Source: Methanothrix sp. (lineage in GTDB: Archaea > Halobacteriota > Methanosarcinia > Methanotrichales > Methanotrichaceae). From it: DNA of 64,000 nt. Under the pieces are notes generated by a model. That model did no database searches. It saw nothing but the letters and a program-made list of their open reading frames with translations, and was not told where the DNA came from. Below, in pieces: positions 17,928 to 26,531 of this stretch. Where the stretch lies: NCBI GenBank assembly GCA_026394555.1, contig JAPKXZ010000021.1:1-64000 (forward strand). Direction: 5' to 3'. The position numbers and the translations under genes are program-made. Every line of letters begins with the position of its first letter. Position 1 is the first letter of the stretch.

Positions 17928-18932
17928 GTGATTTTCATACCAATAAGTGATTATGGCGTGCTAAAGGGAAAGGCGAAAGACAAAAGAGAGGGACAGGGAA
18001 AAAGCCCGCATTTCCATGTAAAGGTAAGCGATCAGGAAAAGTTTCGCATAGCTGTCAACGTCAGATCCCAGGTTGAGCCATCGACTCTGCTCTACTACAT
18101 AGATGAGAACTTCGATCACCCCATCCTGAAATATCTGCAATCACTCCCCAACGGTTTCAAGAATTTGGACTGCAAAGCCGATGGCATGGCCCTGGACTTC
18201 ATCCGCGGCAACATGTTCGACACCGCTCAAATGAAGCCGCTGCCCTATAACGTTCCCGGCCCGGACAACGACCTGAACGAACTGCTGCAAAAATACGTAA
18301 AGAGAAGTATGGCTATGCAGTCGAGCGTGATCTATGCCTTTGGCCAGAGGTGGGGGCCTGAGATGGATAAACCTGACGATTACTTTGATTTCCTGCCGGG
18401 AAACGGCATCCATGACATCCATATGAATCAGGGGAACGCCACCCAATGGAAAGAGGATGATGGGCCCTGGCAGGACGGGGGACTAATATTCCATTTTCCT
18501 GATGAAAACCGCTGGGTAGCCCTGTTCACGGCCTTCCAGTCCCAATGCTTCCATACCGATGATGCTACCGGTCACAGAATTTCTGAAGCCTGCGATGTAC
18601 CAGCCGCAGATGGGCGTGTGTGCATAGTAGCCGCTTTGGTCAATCCCGTGGGTCCCGACAATGGATTGGAGAGCGTCATCATCCTCAACATCACTCCCAA
18701 GCCCATCGATCTCAAAGGCTGGAAATTGGTAGACAGCGAAAAGAAGAAAGCTCCGCTATCCGGAATTCTGAAGGCCGGGCAGATTATGACCTTTTCCCTT
18801 CCCGGGACTGGCATTACGCTTCCCAACGACGGAGGAATCATAACCCTGCAGGACAACAAAGGCCTGAAAGTGCATGGAGTTAGCTACACCGCAAAGGATG
18901 CTGCAAAAGAGGGATGGACCATAGTTTTCTAG
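17928..18932 (+). CDS. DUF2278 (YukJ-like) protein with C-terminal lamin-tail-like domain
   Basis: The first about 230 residues match the DUF2278/YukJ pattern: DYGVLKGKAKDKREG..., SPHFHVKV, DFIRGNMFD, FGQRWGPE, IHDIHMNQGN and WQDGGLIFHFP. The last about 90 residues (SVIILNITPKPIDLKGWKLVD..., GQIMTFSLPGTGITLPNDGGIITL) read as a lamin-tail/LTD beta-sandwich. Some bacterial DUF2278 proteins share this two-part layout. Function is unknown. The GTG start puts the YGVLKG motif close to the N-terminus, as expected. No signal peptide is visible. Confidence 0.8.
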   Translation: MIFIPISDYGVLKGKAKDKREGQGKSPHFHVKVSDQEKFRIAVNVRSQVEPSTLLYYIDENFDHPILKYLQSLPNGFKNLDCKADGMALDFIRGNMFDTAQMKPLPYNVPGPDNDLNELLQKYVKRSMAMQSSVIYAFGQRWGPEMDKPDDYFDFLPGNGIHDIHMNQGNATQWKEDDGPWQDGGLIFHFPDENRWVALFTAFQSQCFHTDDATGHRISEACDVPAADGRVCIVAALVNPVGPDNGLESVIILNITPKPIDLKGWKLVDSEKKKAPLSGILKAGQIMTFSLPGTGITLPNDGGIITLQDNKGLKVHGVSYTAKDAAKEGWTIVF

Positions 18933-19141
18933 AAGCCATTGATATAGCTCTTCGTGGGACAAATTCTGCGCAGACAAAGAGTCCCACCGCAGTTTAATGC
19001 CCGATCTTATGCTTCTTCACCCATTTAGAGATTAAAATCCAGAAGATTCTCTTGCCATCTACATAAAATTAATATAATGGTATTCTGTATAACAATTATT
19101 CAAATAGCATTCGGATTGGTTGGGAAGCACGGAGGGATTTG

Positions 19142-19414
19142 ATGGCTGAGACAAGAAATTTCGCCCTCAGGGACGAAAAAGGCAATGAGATCGGTGTCTT
19201 TACAGGAAAGCAACCAAGACAAGCAGCCTTGAAAGCGGCCAACAGAGGCATCACGGACATACGGCTCCGGGAACGCGGCACAAAGAAGGTGCACATATTC
19301 ACAGGGGAAAGGGTTCAGGTAACAAAGCCCAAAGGAGCACCTACCTGGATGCCGGATAAGATCTGGAAGCCAAAGGTAAAGAAAATGGGCGTCGAGAAGC
19401 TGGAAGAGCTATAG
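19142..19414 (+). CDS. Chromosomal protein MC1
   Basis: The 90-residue basic protein matches methanogen chromosomal protein MC1: RNFALRDEKGNEIGVFTGKQPRQAALKAANRG, RERGTKKVHIFTGER and PTWMPDKIWKPKVKK. MC1 is a monomeric architectural DNA-binding protein that bends DNA sharply and helps compact the chromosome in Methanosarcinales, Methanothrix and haloarchaea. ATG 19142 is preceded by GGAGGG. An AT-rich TATA-like region lies about 60-70 nt upstream. Confidence 0.95.
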   Translation: MAETRNFALRDEKGNEIGVFTGKQPRQAALKAANRGITDIRLRERGTKKVHIFTGERVQVTKPKGAPTWMPDKIWKPKVKKMGVEKLEEL

Positions 19415-19733
19415 AAATGCATTTTTCTCCCGAACAATGAGTTTTGTACGGCTTGATCTGTCAGGCGAACATATCTCATTGCGTCTCTTATTTTATTCTG
19501 GTTGCTACCAATCCCTCGCGAAGGCCCGCGGTCAAAACAACTGGATTTTGCCCGGAACACATGATAAGATCGGTTAGTTTCTGGCAGGCATGAACCCTAG
19601 CTAGGAAAAAAGCGAGACTTTTGATCACCATTTCTTCGACTCTTCCTAGCCTTGGCATACAAGAAGGAAGAAGTCGCTGGCCTGAAAGCCGGCGTCCTGT
19701 AGCCGCAATCTATATCAATTTTGACATAGACGG
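19415..19733. other. Intergenic region without a recognised gene
   Basis: No supported ORF or tRNA. The stretch has an imperfect inverted repeat (CTAGCTAGGAA ... TTCCTAG around 19597-19650) and a short GC-rich imperfect hairpin (GGCCTGAAAGCC near 19680). It could be a 3' untranslated region of MC1 or a small RNA; nothing decides between these. Confidence 0.4.
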
Positions 19734-19748
19734 ATGGCAATGGTAACT

Positions 19749-19982
19749 ATGGCAAAAGACAACAAGACGAGCAAGGGTCCCAAAGATCGCAACAGCAATT
19801 ATCAAATGAAAAACGGCAATCCCGTCTCCAAGAAAAAGGATAAGAAATCCAATGCTTCCAAGCCCAAAGAGACGAAATCTGCTGCCCAGACAAAGCCTGC
19901 GGAGCCTAAGAGCTTCATTTCAGGCATTTCCAGCAGCATTTCCCATGCCACAAACAGCATAAGCAAAATGTTCAAACACTAA
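19749..19982 (+). CDS. Small Lys/Ser-rich basic protein
   Basis: The product is about 77 residues from ATG 19749 (the track start 19734 adds five residues). It is very rich in Lys, Ser, Asn and Pro and is low complexity. The C-terminal SFISGISSSISHATNSISKMFKH could form an amphipathic helix. No domain is recognised. Its composition suggests a nucleic-acid-associated or disordered protein, but this is inference. It is followed by a clear hairpin terminator. Confidence 0.5.
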   Translation: MAKDNKTSKGPKDRNSNYQMKNGNPVSKKKDKKSNASKPKETKSAAQTKPAEPKSFISGISSSISHATNSISKMFKH

Positions 19983-20003
19983 AAAATACAAAGAATAGAT
20001 CGG

Positions 20004-20032
20004 TCCGGCGCAACATGATGACATGCGCCGGA
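20004..20032 (+). terminator. Hairpin terminator between convergent genes
   Basis: TCCGGCGCA and TGCGCCGGA form a perfect 9-bp stem with an 11-nt loop, followed by TTTTTT about ten bases later. It separates the Lys-rich gene from convergent nifB. Confidence 0.65.
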
Positions 20033-20066
20033 AATCCTGGGTTTTTTGGGCGATTTCGATTAAATC

Positions 20067-20975
20067 CTATCCCTGTTCCTTGGTTCTGCTAGCAAACTCA
20101 TTCTGCACATCGCATCCCAGCCTTCCAATGGCATCAGATCGACATTGCCGGCAATGTTTCATCTGCTTGATGATCTTGCCCAATTCTTCCTGGATATTTC
20201 GTTTCTCCTCGGGCGAGGGGGGCTTGATGTGGGCAAACTTGTATTGGGGAATGAGGGGCATGACATTATGGATATAAACACCCATGGACTTAATCTTGCG
20301 GGCGATGTCAAAGACATGTTTGTCGTTGATGCCTGGAATGAGGACGGTATTAACCTTCACGATCTTTTTTAGCTTGAGGGCCTCTTCTATGCCTTTGAGC
20401 TGGTGGTCGCGAAGGATTGTTGCCGCCTCCAGACCCTCGTATCTCTTGCCCTGATAAGTCACATATTCGTAAATCTGCTGGCCAATCTCCGGGTCTATGG
20501 CATTCATAGTAACTGTGATGTTAGAGACGCCCAAAGCATCCAGCTCCTTGATCCTGTCCGGCAGAAGCAGGCCATTGGTGCTGAGGCAGAGAATGACGCC
20601 CGGATACTTTTCGCCCACCAGGCGCAGCGTCTCAAATGTCTCCTCATTGGCCAGAGGCTCGCCGGGACCGGCTATTGCCACGACTTTGATGTAGTGATAC
20701 TTCTCCAACACCTGATCCACGCGCTCCAGCGCTTCCTCTGGCTTTAGAACTTGAGACGTTACCCCTGGCCGGGACTCATTAACGCAGTCGAAGTCCCGTA
20801 CACAGTACTTGCACTGGATGTTGCACTTGGGGGCCACCGCCAGGTGCATTCTGCCAAAGGCATGGCAGGCCTTCTCACTGAAGCATGGATGCTCCTGGAT
20901 CCGTCTGAGTTGATCCGGGTCGTATGGAATATCCTTTCCACCGACATTGGCAACGGGAAAAGTCTCTTCGCTCAT
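20067..20975 (-). CDS. nifB: NifB-type radical SAM protein (stand-alone, no NifX domain)
   Basis: The radical SAM cluster motif is C51-x3-C55-x2-C58 (PKCNIQCKYCVRDFDC), preceded by HPCFSEKACHAFGRMHLAV. Other NifB-typical segments are ESRPGVTSQVL, IAGPGEPLANEETF, TVNAIDP-like TMNAIDPEIG and LIPGIND. NifB builds the NifB-co precursor of nitrogenase cofactors from [4Fe-4S] clusters. The 302-residue length matches methanogen NifB without the C-terminal NifX-like domain. No nifHDK genes are in the window, so its use in nitrogen fixation here cannot be judged. It is divergent from SRP19. Confidence 0.85.
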   Translation of the reverse strand: MSEETFPVANVGGKDIPYDPDQLRRIQEHPCFSEKACHAFGRMHLAVAPKCNIQCKYCVRDFDCVNESRPGVTSQVLKPEEALERVDQVLEKYHYIKVVAIAGPGEPLANEETFETLRLVGEKYPGVILCLSTNGLLLPDRIKELDALGVSNITVTMNAIDPEIGQQIYEYVTYQGKRYEGLEAATILRDHQLKGIEEALKLKKIVKVNTVLIPGINDKHVFDIARKIKSMGVYIHNVMPLIPQYKFAHIKPPSPEEKRNIQEELGKIIKQMKHCRQCRSDAIGRLGCDVQNEFASRTKEQG

Positions 20976-21066
20976 TATTGAAAACTCCGATCAATTATGG
21001 CTCAACATGGCTAAAGACTTTTCGTGCCGGAGAATACTTTAATCATGCGGAGCAAGACCTTGATCT

Positions 21067-21369
21067 ATGCCCGAGAAGGACAAGCTTGTCATATGGCCCA
21101 TCTACTTCGACGTAGCTCGCACCAGGTCGGAAGGCAGAATGGTTTCCCATCAAGATGCCGTCAATGAGCCGAACCTGGATATGTTGATCACAGCCTCACT
21201 GAAATCCGGGTTTAAGCCGGAGATTGAACGCGAAAAGAAGCACCCTAAGACCTGGCACCAGGAAGAGGCTTCCGGGAGAATACTGGTTGCCAAAACCGGT
21301 CCCAAATCCGCCGTCTTAAAGAGAATCGCCGGCTCCATGAAGGCAAAATACAAGAAGAAGGGGCATTAA
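21067..21369 (+). CDS. srp19: Signal recognition particle 19 kDa protein
   Basis: The 100-residue basic protein matches archaeal SRP19: LVIWPIYFDVARTRSEGRMV, a middle segment with PKTWHQ and the lysine-rich tail SMKAKYKKKGH. SRP19 binds helices 6 and 8 of 7S RNA and promotes SRP54 binding, supporting co-translational targeting to the membrane. Its stop is one base from the start of the PHP gene, so it heads a compact plus-strand operon. Confidence 0.93.
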   Translation: MPEKDKLVIWPIYFDVARTRSEGRMVSHQDAVNEPNLDMLITASLKSGFKPEIEREKKHPKTWHQEEASGRILVAKTGPKSAVLKRIAGSMKAKYKKKGH

Positions 21370-21370
21370 T

Positions 21371-22009
21371 ATGATCGATCTGCATACTCACACCATTTTC
21401 AGCGATGGCGAACTCATTCCTTCCGAGCTGGTACGCCGGGCGGAGGTATTGGGATATACGGCCATCGGCATAACCGATCATGCCGACTATACCAATATCG
21501 AGCACATCTTAGCTTGCGTATCAAAAGTCAAATACTTGGAAGACGTATTGGATATCAGAGTCCTGGTAGGAGCAGAGCTGACCCATGTGCCCCCCCAGAA
21601 AATCGGGCCGCTAGCTGCGCTTGCCCGTAGGCTAGGGGCAAAGATCGTGGTTGTGCACGGGGAGACGCCCGTAGAACCGGTCCGGCCAGGCACGAACCGC
21701 GCCGCCCTGGAGGCAAGAGTGGACATCCTGGCTCACCCCGGCTTCATCACTCTGGAAGAGGCAGAGCTGGCCCGCGAGAACAATGTCTGCCTGGAGATCA
21801 CATCACGCTACGGCCACAATATCACTAACGGCCATGTGGTGCGCATGGCAAAGCTGGCCGGGGCAAAAATGGTGGTGGATACGGACAGCCACGCCCCCCG
21901 AGATCTCATAAATAGCGAGCGTGCCATAGAGATCGCGGTTGGTGCAGGCTTAGCTCGGGAAGAGGCTACCGCCATAGTAAGAGAGCACGCCATCATCAAA
22001 AGGGGTTGA
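21371..22009 (+). CDS. PHP-domain phosphoesterase (histidinol-phosphatase-like)
   Basis: The 212-residue PHP protein shows the metal-binding motifs DLHTHTIFSDGE, GITDHADYTN, VGAELTHVP, ILAHPGFIT and DTDSHAPRD. PHP enzymes hydrolyse phosphoesters using a trinuclear metal site; archaeal relatives are often annotated as histidinol phosphatase-like. The actual substrate is unknown and no his genes are nearby. It lies one base after SRP19. Confidence 0.82.
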   Translation: MIDLHTHTIFSDGELIPSELVRRAEVLGYTAIGITDHADYTNIEHILACVSKVKYLEDVLDIRVLVGAELTHVPPQKIGPLAALARRLGAKIVVVHGETPVEPVRPGTNRAALEARVDILAHPGFITLEEAELARENNVCLEITSRYGHNITNGHVVRMAKLAGAKMVVDTDSHAPRDLINSERAIEIAVGAGLAREEATAIVREHAIIKRG

Positions 22010-22013
22010 ATAG

Positions 22014-22403
22014 ATAGACATCCTGGCAATTGATATTTCCGGCCGGCATGCCGTGAATGGCAGATATATGATGGTATGCGCAGTCGTCTCTGCCCGCATA
22101 TCGCCCAATTTTATTGAAAAAATCCACTCGGTGAGACTGATACCTCATGAGGCCAGGGCGTTAGACTTCAATGTTGTGGCAAACTTCATAAGCAGGGCTT
22201 GTACGTGCCTTCCCGGAACAATCGTCGCTGAATCCGGAGACCTCTACAACCTGGAGATCTGGAGGGTGAAAAGCATCCTGGGTAGGGACTTCAAGTATCC
22301 TGAGACCATCGCGGAGAGGACGGCGATTGAAATGGCCCATCACACCTCGGTGGCGGGACGAAGGCTTATCATTGATGCACGCGAAGATGATACCGATGAA
22401 TGA
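22014..22403 (+). CDS. DUF2209-like protein (RNase H-like fold) with unclear start
   Basis: The ORF track begins at GTG 22053, but the frame is open back to a stop at 22011. The upstream codons encode ILAIDISGRHAV, which reads like the first strand of an RNase H-like domain and matches my memory of DUF2209 N-termini. No ATG, GTG or TTG precedes this segment; the first codon after the stop is ATA. The real start may be non-canonical, or the gene may have lost its start. The C-terminus overlaps hflX by 8 nt. Function is unknown. Confidence 0.55.
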   Translation: MDILAIDISGRHAVNGRYMMVCAVVSARISPNFIEKIHSVRLIPHEARALDFNVVANFISRACTCLPGTIVAESGDLYNLEIWRVKSILGRDFKYPETIAERTAIEMAHHTSVAGRRLIIDAREDDTDE

Positions 22404-23637
22404 AGAAAAGACCGCCGTCCTGCTTATACGAGAGAATCCGATCAAGTCACCAGACCCCTACAAAATAAAAGAGCTGCGGGGCCTGGCAGACGCCGCCGGA
22501 TATCGGGTTTTGGCGGAGGTTTTCCAGCGTAGGAGCCGGGACTTTCGCTTCCAGATGGGAAGGGTAAAGATCGAACAGGCCTTGAGCTACAATCCGGAAA
22601 AGCTGATTTTTTACAATGCACTCAGTCCCAACCAGGTCTTCAACATAAGAAGCGAGTTTTCCGCCCAGGTACTGGACCGGTTCAACCTCATTTTAGAGAT
22701 CTTTTCCACCCGAGCCTCCACCCGCGAGGCCAAACTACAGGTGGAGCTGGCAAAGCTCAGCTATGATGCGCCCCAGGTAAAAAGTGCCCTCGCCCTGAAA
22801 AAGCGTGGCGAGCAGCCGGGCTTTCGCGGCGCCGGCGCTTATGAGCAGTCCATGTACCACGACATCCGGGGAAGAATGTCCAAGATCAAGGCCGAGCTTA
22901 AGGATGTGGAGAACATGGGCGAGGACAGACGGCAGAGGCGCAGAGAGCAGGGCTTTGATCTGGTGGCCCTGGCCGGTTACACCAACGCCGGCAAGTCCAC
23001 GTTGCTAAACTCCCTCACCGGCTCCAAGGTAGAGGCTAAAGACCAGCCATTTACCACTCTTTCGCCCACTACCCGGGCGCTGGAGGTTTTAGGCAGAAAG
23101 GTCCTTCTCACAGACACCGTGGGCTTCATCGACGATCTGCCCCACTTCCTCATCAAGGCCTTCCGTTCCACTCTTTCCGAGATCTCTGAGGCCGATCTGG
23201 TGCTCCTCGTGGCGGACATTAGCGATCCACCTGAATTGTTGCGGCGCAAATTGGCGGCCTCTCACAAGGCACTTTTTGACTGCGAGGTCACGGCGCCCAT
23301 AGTGACCGTCCTGAACAAGGCGGACCGGCTGGAAGAGGGCAAGGCGGAAGAATTGGTGGAGCTGATCCGAGATTTGGCTCCCTATCCGGTTTTGGCATCG
23401 GCTATTACCCGCCAGGGCCTGGGTGTGCTGGAAGAGTGCATCGCTCAGCGTCTGCAGCCTTTGCAGGAGTATAAGATCAGTCTGCCTTACACGGCGGAAG
23501 GTCTACGCGAGCTTTCCCGGCTCTACGAGACGACCGAGCTATTGTCAGTAAGCTATGAGGAGGAGCTGATTGTCCGGCTGCGGGGAAAAGAGGAGACGGT
23601 AGCCAGGGCCGGGCTATCCGGAGCGCGCCGGCTGTGA
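22396..23637 (+). CDS. hflX: GTPase HflX
   Basis: The N-terminal HflX domain (KIKELRGLADAAGYRVL..., YNPEKLIFYNALSPNQVFNI) is followed by the glycine-rich linker GFRGAGAYEQ and a Ras-like G domain with G1 GYTNAGKST, G3 DTVGFIDDLPHFLI and G4 LNKADR. HflX binds the 50S subunit and splits or rescues stalled ribosomes. ATG 22396 overlaps the end of the DUF2209-like gene, which suggests translational coupling. The track start at 22327 lies well inside that gene. The length from 22396 (413 aa) is normal. Confidence 0.93.
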   Translation: MNEEKTAVLLIRENPIKSPDPYKIKELRGLADAAGYRVLAEVFQRRSRDFRFQMGRVKIEQALSYNPEKLIFYNALSPNQVFNIRSEFSAQVLDRFNLILEIFSTRASTREAKLQVELAKLSYDAPQVKSALALKKRGEQPGFRGAGAYEQSMYHDIRGRMSKIKAELKDVENMGEDRRQRRREQGFDLVALAGYTNAGKSTLLNSLTGSKVEAKDQPFTTLSPTTRALEVLGRKVLLTDTVGFIDDLPHFLIKAFRSTLSEISEADLVLLVADISDPPELLRRKLAASHKALFDCEVTAPIVTVLNKADRLEEGKAEELVELIRDLAPYPVLASAITRQGLGVLEECIAQRLQPLQEYKISLPYTAEGLRELSRLYETTELLSVSYEEELIVRLRGKEETVARAGLSGARRL

Positions 23638-23643
23638 GCAGCC

Positions 23644-24366
23644 ATGCCTGAAATTATCCGGGAGCATTTCCAGCTCAAAGAGACCATTGTCACCATTTTT
23701 GCCCGCGAGATCTGTCACATAGATGCGGCCCGAGAATCCATAAGAGAGCAGCGCGCCTATCTGGAGGATTTTATAAGCAAAGATCCCTTCTTTCAGATAA
23801 CCTTGGAGCCCTACGACCTTGTGTATGACGACGCCCCGCGAATCGTCCAGCAGATGATAGAGAAGAGCGCCGTCTTTGGCATCGGCCCCATGGCGGCGGT
23901 AGCTGGCGCCATTGCCGGAAATGCCTTGCAGGCCATGATGGATGAAGGAGCCACTTACGCCGTGGTGGATAACGGCGGAGATATCTGCATCTTAAATGAT
24001 CAGCCCATAGTAGTAGGAATATATGCAGGCAGCTCGCCCATTCGGGACCTGGCCTTCCAGCTTCCGGCCCGGCGGGCGCCTTTGGGCATCTGCACCAGCT
24101 CGGGCAACGTGGGGCCTTCCATCTCCTTTGGCTTTGCTGATGCGGCGGTGGTGATAGCCGAGGATGTGGCTCTGGCAGACGCGGCGGCTACGGCTCTGGG
24201 AAATGCCGTTACGGCAAAGGGGCCGCTGGAGGAGTGCTTCCCGGCCATCGATCGGCCAGGGATCGAAGGCGCCCTGGTCATACGGGGCGAAAAAATGGCG
24301 CTGTGGAAGGAGCTGCCCCCCCTGCGGCGCGCCCGAGTGGGTGCGGAGAGGATAACCAAGGGATAG
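23644..24366 (+). CDS. UPF0280 family protein (ApbE-like fold)
   Basis: The 240-residue protein carries the UPF0280 signatures GIGPMAAVAGAIA, YAVVDNGGDICIL, GICTSSGNVGPSISFGFADAAVVIAE and DAAATALGN. The family is structurally related to ApbE flavin transferases, and in methanogens it is often near methyl-transfer or SRP genes; its reaction is unknown. It follows hflX by six bases in the SRP19 operon. Confidence 0.88.
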   Translation: MPEIIREHFQLKETIVTIFAREICHIDAARESIREQRAYLEDFISKDPFFQITLEPYDLVYDDAPRIVQQMIEKSAVFGIGPMAAVAGAIAGNALQAMMDEGATYAVVDNGGDICILNDQPIVVGIYAGSSPIRDLAFQLPARRAPLGICTSSGNVGPSISFGFADAAVVIAEDVALADAAATALGNAVTAKGPLEECFPAIDRPGIEGALVIRGEKMALWKELPPLRRARVGAERITKG

Positions 24367-24432
24367 AGAATAGATATAATAATGCGCTGCGCATTCCAGA
24401 TTGTCAATTAGAAGTTCGCAAGAAGGGCAAAA

Positions 24433-25617
24433 ATGATGAGACAAAAGTTAAAGCAAAAAAGGCCTTTTCACGTCATGATCATCCCCACCTTAGGCTGTCC
24501 TTCCAAATGCGCCTACTGCTGGAGTTCAGAGGTGGATTCCCCCGTAATGAGCATAGAGACCGTTAAGGATATCGTGGCCTGGCTCAAGGATTTTCGCAGT
24601 GATCCCGTCACCTTCACATTTCATGGAGGGGAACCGCTCTTGGCCGGGGCCGATTTCTACAGGCAGGCTCTCCCCCTGCTTATCGGTGAACTCCAGCATA
24701 TCGAGCCCAACTTTGCTCTGCAGACCAACCTCTGGAAGCTGACACCCGAATTGGCAGACGTCCTGGCCCAGTACAGCATCCCCATCGGTTCCAGCCTGGA
24801 CGGGCCCCAGGAGCTCAATGACCTACAGAGGTCGGAGGGCTACTACGAGAAGACCATGCGAGGCTATGAGCTGGCGAAAGAGCACGGTTTGCAGGTGCAG
24901 TTCATATGCACTTTTACCTCCCACTCGGTGCAGTTCAAAGAAGATATATTCAATTTTTTCCTGGAAAACGATCTCACTCTCAAACTGCATCCCGCATTGC
25001 CGTCGCTACGAAGCAACGATCCGGACAAGTGGGCGCTCTCTCCGGAAAAGTACGGCGAGCTGCTGGTCTACCTGCTGGACAAGTACCTGGAAAACATGAA
25101 TCGGATAGAGGTCAGAAACATCAACGACTACTGCCGATGCGTCTTCACCGGACGGGGCACAGTGTGCACCTTTGTGGATTGCATGGAGAATACCTTTGCC
25201 GTAGGCCCGGATGGCAGCATCTATCCCTGCTATCGCTTCGTGGGCATGCCGGAGTACGTCATGGGCCATGTCCGAGATCGGCCCAGCCAGAAGGAGCTGG
25301 CAGAATCTGCGGCTGGAGTGCGCATGCTTCGCTTCAAGGAGTATGTGGACATAGAATGTAAGGGCTGCAAGCACATTCGCTACTGTCGGGGAGGCTGCCC
25401 CTACAATGCCATAGCGCCCACCAACGGCGAGATTAAAGGCGTCGATCCTCATTGCATTGCCTATCAGAGGATCTTCGATGAGATCGCGGACCGCTTTAAC
25501 CAGGAGATGATGGGGTCCCTGGGCCAGGAGATGAGCTTATCTGCGGGGCAGGCGAAGCCTGCTAAAGGCACCAGGCCGGCCATCATGCCTCTTGTCCGAA
25601 AGCTGGCCTCGAATTGA
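24433..25617 (+). CDS. Radical SAM/SPASM enzyme, likely peptide-modifying
   Basis: The radical SAM motif C22-x3-C26-x2-C29 (GCPSKCAYCW) lies at the N-terminus. The C-terminal SPASM region has CTFVDCMENTFAVGPDGSIYPCYRF and CKGCKHIRYCRGGCPYNA, which can bind two auxiliary Fe-S clusters. This layout belongs to the anaerobic sulfatase-maturase and peptide-modifying group; a methanogen subfamily (Mhun_1560-type) is the closest I recall. No sulfatase and no Cys-rich precursor peptide is visible nearby. It lies 66 nt after UPF0280 with its own ribosome-binding region. Confidence 0.82.
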   Translation: MMRQKLKQKRPFHVMIIPTLGCPSKCAYCWSSEVDSPVMSIETVKDIVAWLKDFRSDPVTFTFHGGEPLLAGADFYRQALPLLIGELQHIEPNFALQTNLWKLTPELADVLAQYSIPIGSSLDGPQELNDLQRSEGYYEKTMRGYELAKEHGLQVQFICTFTSHSVQFKEDIFNFFLENDLTLKLHPALPSLRSNDPDKWALSPEKYGELLVYLLDKYLENMNRIEVRNINDYCRCVFTGRGTVCTFVDCMENTFAVGPDGSIYPCYRFVGMPEYVMGHVRDRPSQKELAESAAGVRMLRFKEYVDIECKGCKHIRYCRGGCPYNAIAPTNGEIKGVDPHCIAYQRIFDEIADRFNQEMMGSLGQEMSLSAGQAKPAKGTRPAIMPLVRKLASN

Positions 25618-25708
25618 GGCCTAATGCTTATGGTCTTTGCAGGCATTGTCTATTTGAAGAGCGAACTGATTCGATAATCTGATATATTCAGCCGAGCTAT
25701 ATACTAGC

Positions 25709-26335
25709 ATGAAGCCAATCATTGTCGCTCTATTTTTAGGTTTGCTGCTCTTTTCCTCCGGCTGCATTCAGCCTGAAAAAGCTCCAGTCGTGGCGGAGAG
25801 GACCGCCACGGAGGAGTGGAAAGCGGATGGAATTGTGGGGGATAGCGAATACTCTCGCAGCATGCTCCTGCAGGCCCCGGCCAGGCAGGGATACAGCGGA
25901 GGCGAGATGCAGATCTCCTGGAAGAACGATCCGGAATATCTCTACCTGGCCCTGAACGGCAGCACGGATGGCTGGCTGGCTATTGGCTTTGAGCCCCAGG
26001 AGTGGATGAAGAACGCCGACATAATCCTGGCCTCGGTACAAGGAGGCAAAGCGACAGTGCTGGACGAGTATTGCACGGGCAACTACGGTCCGCATATCGA
26101 GGATACGTTGCTGGGAGGCACAAACGACATCGCAGAATTTGGCGGCAGCAAAGGATCCGGTCGCACGGTCATCGAGTTGAAGAGAAAGCTGAATACGGGA
26201 GACAAATTCGACAAGGCGTTCTCGCCCGGCCAGACGATCTCCATAATCTGGGCATTGTCCCAAAATCAAGAACTCAGCCTCAAGCACAATGTGGCCTACG
26301 GCGAGGGCGTTATGACCCTGACCAGGATGAGCTGA
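25709..26335 (+). CDS. DOMON-domain lipoprotein
   Basis: The N-terminus (IVALFLGLLLFSSGCIQ) has a lipobox-like LFSSGC, so the protein is probably lipid-anchored on the outside of the membrane. The rest matches a DOMON beta-sandwich: MQISWKNDPEYLYLALNGSTDGWLAIGFEP, MKNADIILASV, DEYCTGNYGPHIEDTLLGGTNDI and GRTVIELKRKL. DOMON domains bind haem or sugars and often act in extracellular electron transfer; the ligand here is unknown. It follows the radical SAM gene by about 90 bp. Confidence 0.85.
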   Translation: MKPIIVALFLGLLLFSSGCIQPEKAPVVAERTATEEWKADGIVGDSEYSRSMLLQAPARQGYSGGEMQISWKNDPEYLYLALNGSTDGWLAIGFEPQEWMKNADIILASVQGGKATVLDEYCTGNYGPHIEDTLLGGTNDIAEFGGSKGSGRTVIELKRKLNTGDKFDKAFSPGQTISIIWALSQNQELSLKHNVAYGEGVMTLTRMS

Positions 26336-26396
26336 AAGCTACGGCCACCTTCGAGAGATCGTAAATGCGAATTAAGCCCGTAATCCAAAATTAGCG

Positions 26397-26415
26397 GGGA
26401 GCCACATGGGCTCCC
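26397..26415 (+). terminator. Hairpin terminator after the DOMON lipoprotein
   Basis: GGGAGCC and GGCTCCC form a 7-bp stem with a 5-nt loop, followed by TATTTTTC. It lies between the convergent DOMON and mcrA genes. Confidence 0.6.
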
Positions 26416-26489
26416 TATTTTTCAATTTTCTCTATGCAGGCGCAATGTATTTTAAAATCACGATCTAATTAAAATGGAAATATCGCAAA

Positions 26490-26531
26490 ACAGCTAAAAA
26501 AGAAAAAAAGAGATGTAGGCTTTTGGCCTAC
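26490..26531 (-). terminator. mcr operon terminator overlapping the mcrA stop codon
   Basis: On the minus strand TGTAGGC and GCCTACA form a perfect 7-bp stem with a 5-nt loop, starting within the mcrA stop codon TAG. A long T-rich run of about 20 nt follows. This is a good intrinsic-type terminator for the highly expressed mcr operon. Confidence 0.7.
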
